Of a stretch of 20,236 bases of DNA, positions 14,972 through 20,236 are shown piece after piece; the first letter of the stretch is position 1; the number at the start of each line of letters is the position of its first letter. The position numbers and the translations under genes were made by a program. The stretch is taken from NCBI GenBank assembly GCA_051647125.1, contig JBOFDP010000103.1, forward strand, positions 1 through 20,236, written 5' to 3'. Source of the stretch: JBOFDP01 sp051647125. Its GTDB lineage: Bacteria; Bacteroidota; Bacteroidia; Chitinophagales; Chitinophagaceae. The notes beneath the pieces are model-generated. The model was not told where the DNA came from. It made no database searches and saw only the letters and a list, made by a program, of their open reading frames with translations.

Positions 14972-15460
14972 ATGGATTGGATACTTATTGTAAGTAAAGC
15001 TTTTTGGTGTGGATTGGGAGCTATTGGATTTGGGATTTTATTTAATGTACCTCAGCGGGCTATTGTGGTATTATGGATAGGAGGAGCCTTGGGAGGGTTA
15101 TTAAAATTTGGCTTATTGGGAGCAGAAATGAGTGTGATATTCTCTTCTTTCGTAGGTGCCTCAGCTGTTGGTATTTTAAGTATCCCTATGGCTCATTATA
15201 GACATGTGCCTCCAATGATTTTTTCTATACCTTCAGTAATACCCCTCATACCAGGAGTTTTTGCTTATCGTACTATTTTAGGACTTATAAAACTTAGTGA
15301 ACATATTGGTCCCGATTATTCTACTATACTTGCTGAAACTGTTAATAATGGTGTCATTACTTTATTTATTATCATATCTCTATCCGTAGGCGTAGCTGTA
15401 CCTATTCACATTATGCGTAAAGAAACAGCCAAAAATATGAGATTAACAAAAAGAAAATAA
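14972..15460 (+). CDS. Threonine/serine exporter family, C-terminal (ThrE_2-type) subunit
   Basis: 162-residue membrane protein of the ThrE_2 (DUF3815) family with about five helices. Typical features are GFGILFNVPQRAIVVLWIGG near the start, SVIFSSFVGASAVGILSIPMAH, and the conserved VPPMIFSIPSVIPLIPGVFAYRT loop-helix that mirrors the IPGVP motif of the first subunit. It presumably pairs with the 14188-14958 product to form the full transporter. It has no promoter of its own. The 3' end is convergent with the decayed glycosyltransferase 12 nt away. Confidence 0.9.
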   Translation: MDWILIVSKAFWCGLGAIGFGILFNVPQRAIVVLWIGGALGGLLKFGLLGAEMSVIFSSFVGASAVGILSIPMAHYRHVPPMIFSIPSVIPLIPGVFAYRTILGLIKLSEHIGPDYSTILAETVNNGVITLFIIISLSVGVAVPIHIMRKETAKNMRLTKRK

Positions 15461-15472
15461 GTGTACAATCTT

Positions 15473-16333
15473 TTAGTTGTCAAATATCGTTTGATAAAAT
15501 AATAAAGTAGCCTATTTATAAATTGAGTAAAGAAACTACTTTTAGGAATATACCTCTTATCAACTGTTTTAAATGCTACTTGTACATCTTGGATTTGAAT
15601 AAATACATTTTCTCTACCTTTTTCTTTCTTCTCTATTTTATGTGTATTTTTTTGATGAATTTGCCAATGATAATAATACCCTTAGAAATTTGTGCAAATA
15701 CAGAACCCTTTAGAAGTGCTTTAATTTGGAAAATAACATCTTCATTATTTTATTATCTGGGAAAAAAATAGGTTCTCCTTCAACTATTAATTCCCTTTTA
15801 TAAATAGCAGACCATACAAACACAGGATAATTATAGTTATTAGCCTTCTTAAAATCATTATACCTATCAAATTAGCTATCATGCCATTTTTAAAATTCAT
15901 CATTAGAATATCCTTTGGGGTATTTATCTATTTTAGTTTTCTTTTTATATGTAAATTCTATTTTTACATCAGAATAAACAATATCTGCATCCATTTTTTT
16001 TGCTTTATTATACAAAACTTCATACATATTGAGTTCTCTATAATCGTCATGATCACTAAAACCAATATATTCTCCTTTCGCTATTTTTAGTCCTTCATTA
16101 CGAGAATTTCCAATATTCAAATTCTCTTTATTATATAATAAAACAATACGATTATCTTTCTGGGCATATTCTTACACAATTTTATCACTTCCATCAGTAC
16201 CACAATCAAGCACAACACTAATTTCTATCTCTTTTAGGGTTTGATAAATAAGCGTGTCTAAACATTTATATAGTAATTATCCAGCATTGTAAATGGGTAC
16301 AATAATTGAAACTTTAGGTATGATATTTGTCAT
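15473..16333 (-). pseudogene. Decayed family 2 glycosyltransferase
   Basis: Minus-strand translation from an ATG at 16333 gives MTNIIPKVSIIVPIYNAG, the classic GT2 start, then YKCLDTLIYQTLKEIEISVV, DCGTDGSD, NIGNSRNEGLKIAKGEYIGF and SDHDDYRELNMYEV. The frame is broken by four stops (16277-16279, 16172-16174, 15890-15892, 15872-15874) and by frameshifts near 15755 and 15680. Remnants continue to DVQVAFKTVDKRYIPKSS and a hydrophobic basic end. A plausible original stop is at 15473. The start still overlaps the stop of the intact GT2 gene as ATGA, so this was the next gene of the polysaccharide operon. Only fragments can be translated now, so a functional enzyme is very unlikely. Confidence 0.85.
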
Positions 16334-17127
16334 ATTTTTTCTAATCCATTTTTACAAAAAAAATTTCCTATTTGTTGTTTTTGATACATGTGATTTCTGT
16401 TTTTGATTTGTTCTTCGCTATAAGGATCATGTATTAATTTATGATATAAATGATAAACAATAGTATAATTTGAAATGGCTTGAATAGATACTCCTTTTTT
16501 TTCTAATCTCCATTGCAAGTCAGAATCCTCCCCTACAGCAGGTATCATATAATCCTCATCAAAACCATTTACTTCCAGTAAATCTTTTTTTGTCCCTCCC
16601 ATATTGCAACCTACAATACCTCGTTTTTTTATAGAAGTTCTTCTAGGATAAAATGGAATATACAAACCATATTTCAAATGGGTACATCTATATAACAATA
16701 AATATAACCATTTTAGTAATTGGAGATTTTTTGTTGTTTTAAGTTGCTGAGAAATTTTCTCTGTAAGCATGATTCTACGACCAGAAAAAAATATATTTTG
16801 CTGTATATATCTATTATACATCTTTAAAAAATGTTTATGTGGAATACAATCTCCATCAAGAAAAACAGTCTTTTCTCCTTTTGAAATTCTTAAGGCTTCA
16901 TTCAATATTCTACATTTTCTAAAACCTTTATCTTCTTGAGAGACATGCTGAATAGGAAAGAAATATTTTTTTCTTGCTTCTTCTAAAAAAGCAATTGTAT
17001 TAGAAGAGTAATTATCTTCTGCGATAATTACCTCAAAATCTTTAAAACTTTGTCTTTCAAGTCCTAATAAAATTAATTCTAAATTATCTAATTTTTTATA
17101 TATAGATATTATTACTGAAACCATCAT
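16330..17127 (-). CDS. Family 2 glycosyltransferase
   Basis: 265-residue GT-A fold enzyme that probably adds a sugar to a growing surface polysaccharide. The start MMVSVIISIYKKLDNLELIL and the segment FEVIIAEDNYSSNT are typical GT2 nucleotide-binding strands. FLDGDCIPH at 89-97 holds the DxD metal site (D91, D93). NMGGTKKDLLEVNGFDEDYM and VGEDSDLQWRLEKKGV resemble the C-terminal galactosyltransferase-like part, with the acidic ED as the likely catalytic base. Donor and acceptor cannot be predicted. Its start overlaps the stop of the tandem GT4 gene (ATGA), and its stop overlaps the start of the decayed GT2, so translation is coupled along the operon. Confidence 0.9.
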   Translation of the reverse strand: MMVSVIISIYKKLDNLELILLGLERQSFKDFEVIIAEDNYSSNTIAFLEEARKKYFFPIQHVSQEDKGFRKCRILNEALRISKGEKTVFLDGDCIPHKHFLKMYNRYIQQNIFFSGRRIMLTEKISQQLKTTKNLQLLKWLYLLLYRCTHLKYGLYIPFYPRRTSIKKRGIVGCNMGGTKKDLLEVNGFDEDYMIPAVGEDSDLQWRLEKKGVSIQAISNYTIVYHLYHKLIHDPYSEEQIKNRNHMYQKQQIGNFFCKNGLEKI

Positions 17128-19310
17128 ACATTCTTTGACAATATGTCCTTATACAAATTTATATATTCTTGAATACAACGATTCCAGTTATATCTCAAAG
17201 TATAGTTTTTTAGCTGTTTCAGGTAATCTGGGTTATCATTATATATTTGCATACCTTCATTAAAAACACGTGCCATATATTGAGGTTCAAAATTTTTCCA
17301 ATAAAAAGCTAAGTTGCCACAAATTTCAGGAATGCTTGTTTTATTAGACACAAAAACAGGTTTACCATAGCTCATAGCTTCTATAGGAGGTGCACCAAAA
17401 CCTTCTGCTAAAGAAGGAAAAACAAAAGCAGTACAATGTTTATAAAAATACGATTTTTCCTCCTCAGAAATAGATCCTATTATAAATACTCTATCTTCTA
17501 AACCATATTTAATAATTTTCTCTCTTATCCGAGAATAGTAATCATGGTGAATAATATGACCTGCAACTATCAATTTATATGGTGGTAAGCAATTCATTAA
17601 TCCTATTAATGAAATAATATTTTTTTTCCACATTACTGTTGATACAATAAATAAAAATGGATCATCTTTCACCTTTTCAAAAATAGGATGAGCTATAGAG
17701 TGGCTATGATGTTGTATATTAACAGCATTTATAATAACAGAAATAGGAGATAAAATTTGGAGATGTTTGTATGCATCCCTTTTTGCATACTGAGATATGA
17801 AAACAATATGATCTAATCCTTTTAAATTATTTTGATACTTTTGCTTATAAAATTCTTTTTTGTTACCAGTTTTTTCATATAAAAAATTCAAATCATGAAC
17901 CGTACTAATGTATTTTGTATGAAGATTTTTTACACGAATATAAGGGCTATTTTGAGACAAAGCATGAATAATATGAAAAGGTTTTTTCAACCATAATATA
18001 TATCTGAGAAACCATGAAATAGGTAAGTATTTAACCGCATTACTTTTATAAGCATGGTTTTTGGGTAAGAGAAAAGTAATATTCCACTGACTATCTTTTG
18101 ATAACTGTTCTATAATATGTTTTCCAAATTGGTATGAAAATTCCCATAATCCACAATATACGCCTCGAAGTTTTGAAAGGTCTATCAGTATTCTATATTT
18201 TTGTCTATTTAATACATTCTCATATAACAAGTTTATACGTTCTATAAATTTATCGTAAGATAAATCTTCCCAAAATTTTCGGTATGCCTTTTTTCCTATT
18301 ATTTCACATAATTGTTTATTATTACACAACTGTTCTATATACATAGCCAGTTGTTTTGGGTTATTCGGCTCTATCAATATGCCGTGTTCTTTATGTATAA
18401 TATATTCTTTCTGCGCTCCGTTGTTTGTTGTAATCACAGGTTTAGCTGCCTTCATAAATTCTATCATAGCAATTCCAAAAGACTCTTTCCAAATAGAAGG
18501 CAATATGGCAATATCTATATCTTCAATAAATCTTACTATATTATTGCAAAAACCTATTAATGTTATTTTACTAGACAAATCAAATTGCTCTATTTTATCT
18601 TTGATTTTTTTCTTATATGCTATTTTACCTTCCCCTGCAATAAAAAGATGTATCGGCAAATTAGCTGGTAACAATAGAATAGATTCTATCAAAACCTCAA
18701 TACCCTTTTCTTGAGATAACCTACCAGAAAAACCCAATAAAACAGTTTCTTGAGATAATTGATATTTTTCTCGCAAATTTAGTTTGTTAAAAGGTTGATT
18801 TTTATCTGTAAATGAACTATTATAAATTACATCTATCTTATGAATATCTACATTAGGATTAGTAGAGAAAAACTCTTTTTTTGCCAATTCACTTACAAAT
18901 ACTATTCTATCAATATGTCGGTACAACCAAATATATAATCGTTTCGTTTTTGCGGGAGTAACCAAATGTCTAGTAAGAATAATTTTTATATTTGTTTGCC
19001 ATAATAATTTTACAAAAATACATAGAAAAGCATGGTTAAATTTATGAACATGTATAATATGTATATTTTTTTTTCTAACAAAAAACATAATCCGAATTAC
19101 AGTAACTATGTCAAAATATCCCAATAATCCCCAAAAATAAATCGGCAACCCTATTGCATTTAATTTTTGTTGAATAATAGAACTTCTTTGAGATGCAAAA
19201 AATACTTTATCTCCTTGCTTTATTAATGCTCTTCCTAAATCAAAAACATATTGTTCTCCTCCACCCCAACTACGAGAAGCAAATATTTGTAAAATACGAC
19301 GTTTACTCAT
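17124..19310 (-). CDS. Tandem GT4 glycosyltransferase fusion (two GT-B enzymes in one chain)
   Basis: 728 residues made of two complete family 4 glycosyltransferases. Domain 1 (about 1-365) has WGGGEQYVFDLGRAL near the start, GFSGRLSQEKGIEVLIES at 193-210, IAGEG at 224-228 and the E-x7-E motif ESFGIAMIE at 276-284. Domain 2 begins near residue 372 (YRILIDLSKLRGVYCGLWEF, which looks like a GT4 start without its Met). It carries STVMWKKNI, IVAGH, and AEGFGAPPIEAMSYGKPVFVSN with a second E-x7-E. Typical single GT4 enzymes are 350-400 residues, so this is a natural fusion that may add two sugars in sequence. Sugars are unknown. It overlaps the O-antigen ligase gene by 8 nt and the GT2 gene by 4 nt. 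Confidence 0.92.
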   Translation of the reverse strand: MSKRRILQIFASRSWGGGEQYVFDLGRALIKQGDKVFFASQRSSIIQQKLNAIGLPIYFWGLLGYFDIVTVIRIMFFVRKKNIHIIHVHKFNHAFLCIFVKLLWQTNIKIILTRHLVTPAKTKRLYIWLYRHIDRIVFVSELAKKEFFSTNPNVDIHKIDVIYNSSFTDKNQPFNKLNLREKYQLSQETVLLGFSGRLSQEKGIEVLIESILLLPANLPIHLFIAGEGKIAYKKKIKDKIEQFDLSSKITLIGFCNNIVRFIEDIDIAILPSIWKESFGIAMIEFMKAAKPVITTNNGAQKEYIIHKEHGILIEPNNPKQLAMYIEQLCNNKQLCEIIGKKAYRKFWEDLSYDKFIERINLLYENVLNRQKYRILIDLSKLRGVYCGLWEFSYQFGKHIIEQLSKDSQWNITFLLPKNHAYKSNAVKYLPISWFLRYILWLKKPFHIIHALSQNSPYIRVKNLHTKYISTVHDLNFLYEKTGNKKEFYKQKYQNNLKGLDHIVFISQYAKRDAYKHLQILSPISVIINAVNIQHHSHSIAHPIFEKVKDDPFLFIVSTVMWKKNIISLIGLMNCLPPYKLIVAGHIIHHDYYSRIREKIIKYGLEDRVFIIGSISEEEKSYFYKHCTAFVFPSLAEGFGAPPIEAMSYGKPVFVSNKTSIPEICGNLAFYWKNFEPQYMARVFNEGMQIYNDNPDYLKQLKNYTLRYNWNRCIQEYINLYKDILSKNV

Positions 19311-20236
19311 GGATTAAATATAAGTTTGAATGCTCTATTTTTACTAATTTTTGAGATAAAAATGTAATAAAAAATAAAAAGAATAATAGCAATATAGCAG
19401 GCTTATACCTCGTTTCACAATAGGTATCTTCTATTCCAACAATAGTAAAAAAAATAAGAACAGAAAATACAAAATAAGAATATTGATGAAATCTTATCAT
19501 TTTTATAAGAGGGTATATAATTAAGAATAAAAATAATAGCAATAATAAAAATCCCCCTTTCAGCCAATAGGCTATATATGTATTATGAGCTAGATATCCA
19601 AATTCTACATAATCCTGATGTCCTGCCTCAACAAAATATTGATGTAATATTTGATTGGCATAAAGGGGATTATTCCCCAATAACCAAAATTCTTTACTAT
19701 GAGAAAAAACAATTTGCCAAATTCTTAAACGAGTAGAAGCAGAGCCTTCATCTGCTCCTTGCTTCATAAACGCATTAGTTTCGGTAGTGATTTCATAAAA
19801 TCTATTCGTTATTGTATCGGGTAAATTTAATATCACACACAACAATACCAATACAATCAATAACGAATAGATGATTTTATATACCCTTTTTTGATATTTC
19901 AAAAACAAAAGTATTAATGGTACTCCTCCAATCAAAACACCAATAATAGAACCTCTATTTATTGTAAGTAATAAAAAAAGAATATTCAATAAGAATAGTA
20001 TAATCAATACAATTCTATATCTACTCTTAGGTACTATCAAAAGATACAAGGATATTAAAGAAGCAATACCAAAATATAACGAATAATCTTTGACAAAAAT
20101 ACTTTTTCCAAAAACAACTTGCCCTAAGGTAAAACGTTGTTGTGATACTATGTTTAATATATCTATGGGATGAAACAAAAAGGATTTAAAGCCATAGATA
20201 TAAAACAACACAAAAATTCCGTTAATAACAACGCTT
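19303..20236 (-). CDS. O-antigen ligase/polymerase family membrane protein, N-terminus cut by window edge
   Basis: The frame is open through the window edge at 20236 with no stop, so the true start lies outside. The GTG at 20211 is not needed as a start. The visible ~311 residues have several membrane helices, a periplasmic loop with STRLRIWQIVFSHSKEFWLLG, and the motif YLAHNTYIAYWLKGGFLLLL, which matches the Wzy_C/WaaL-type pattern (HN plus a helix with Gly). Such proteins join or polymerise glycan chains on lipid carriers at the outer face of the inner membrane. Whether this is a ligase or a polymerase cannot be told. Its last 8 nt overlap the start of the GT4 fusion, placing it upstream in the same operon. 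Confidence 0.85.
   Translation of the reverse strand, partial: SVVINGIFVLFYIYGFKSFLFHPIDILNIVSQQRFTLGQVVFGKSIFVKDYSLYFGIASLISLYLLIVPKSRYRIVLIILFLLNILFLLLTINRGSIIGVLIGGVPLILLFLKYQKRVYKIIYSLLIVLVLLCVILNLPDTITNRFYEITTETNAFMKQGADEGSASTRLRIWQIVFSHSKEFWLLGNNPLYANQILHQYFVEAGHQDYVEFGYLAHNTYIAYWLKGGFLLLLLFLFLIIYPLIKMIRFHQYSYFVFSVLIFFTIVGIEDTYCETRYKPAILLLFFLFFITFLSQKLVKIEHSNLYLIHE

Noticed and set aside
15523..16090. Short plus-strand hydrophobic ORFs
   Set aside because: They are mirror images of the decayed GT2 gene, whose minus-strand translation carries clear family motifs.

Overview
The window looks like a low-GC chromosomal segment of a member of the Bacteroidota. Three things support this. First, genes start after A/T-rich leaders without clear Shine-Dalgarno sites, and many follow the Bacteroidota -7 element TAnnTTTG; one has TTG-N20-TACTTTTG. 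Second, GldD occurs only in gliding/type IX secretion lineages, and here it sits next to ssb. Third, the first gene is a repetitive surface protein of a kind common in this phylum. I cannot name a genus. Two clearly decayed genes (9797-10456 and 15473-16333) suggest ongoing gene loss.

Layout. 1-1347 (-): N-terminal part of a large repetitive secreted protein, cut by the window edge and richer in GC than the rest. 1541-4025 (+): thymidine kinase, then a two-gene unit of an EnvC-like murein hydrolase activator and a Fur-family repressor. 4091-5797 (-): DEAD-box RNA helicase with a DbpA-type RNA-binding domain. 5798-6111 is a divergent intergenic region with a promoter on each strand. 6112-7062 (+): EamA transporter. 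7104-9611 (-): M23/LysM peptidase, rsmG, ssb and gldD, closely packed. 9612-10605 holds no intact gene: 9612-9796 shows only a promoter, 9797-10456 is a decayed minus-strand gene, and 10457-10605 holds promoters. 10606-13165 (+): three-gene envelope operon encoding a Tyr/Asn-rich small secreted protein, an LpoB-like lipoprotein and a COG3014 lipoprotein; the third gene carries a perfect 17-bp hairpin in its signal-peptide codons. 13172-14041 (-): heme O synthase. 14188-15460 (+): two-subunit ThrE-type threonine/serine exporter. 15473-20236 (-): polysaccharide operon of O-antigen ligase/polymerase (cut by the edge), tandem GT4 fusion, GT2 and a decayed GT2, all joined by overlapping stop and start codons.

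How the parts may work together. Much of the window concerns the cell envelope: peptidoglycan cleavage and its control (EnvC-like, M23/LysM, LpoB-like), surface glycan synthesis, a gliding/type IX secretion lipoprotein and a repetitive surface protein. The rest is housekeeping: nucleotide salvage, ribosome and RNA maturation, heme, DNA binding and transport. I see no CRISPR array, tRNA, rRNA, transposase or phage module. No complete new system is evident. The least explained items are the three-gene lipoprotein operon with its embedded hairpin, the Tyr/Asn-rich protein and the decayed gene at 9797-10456.
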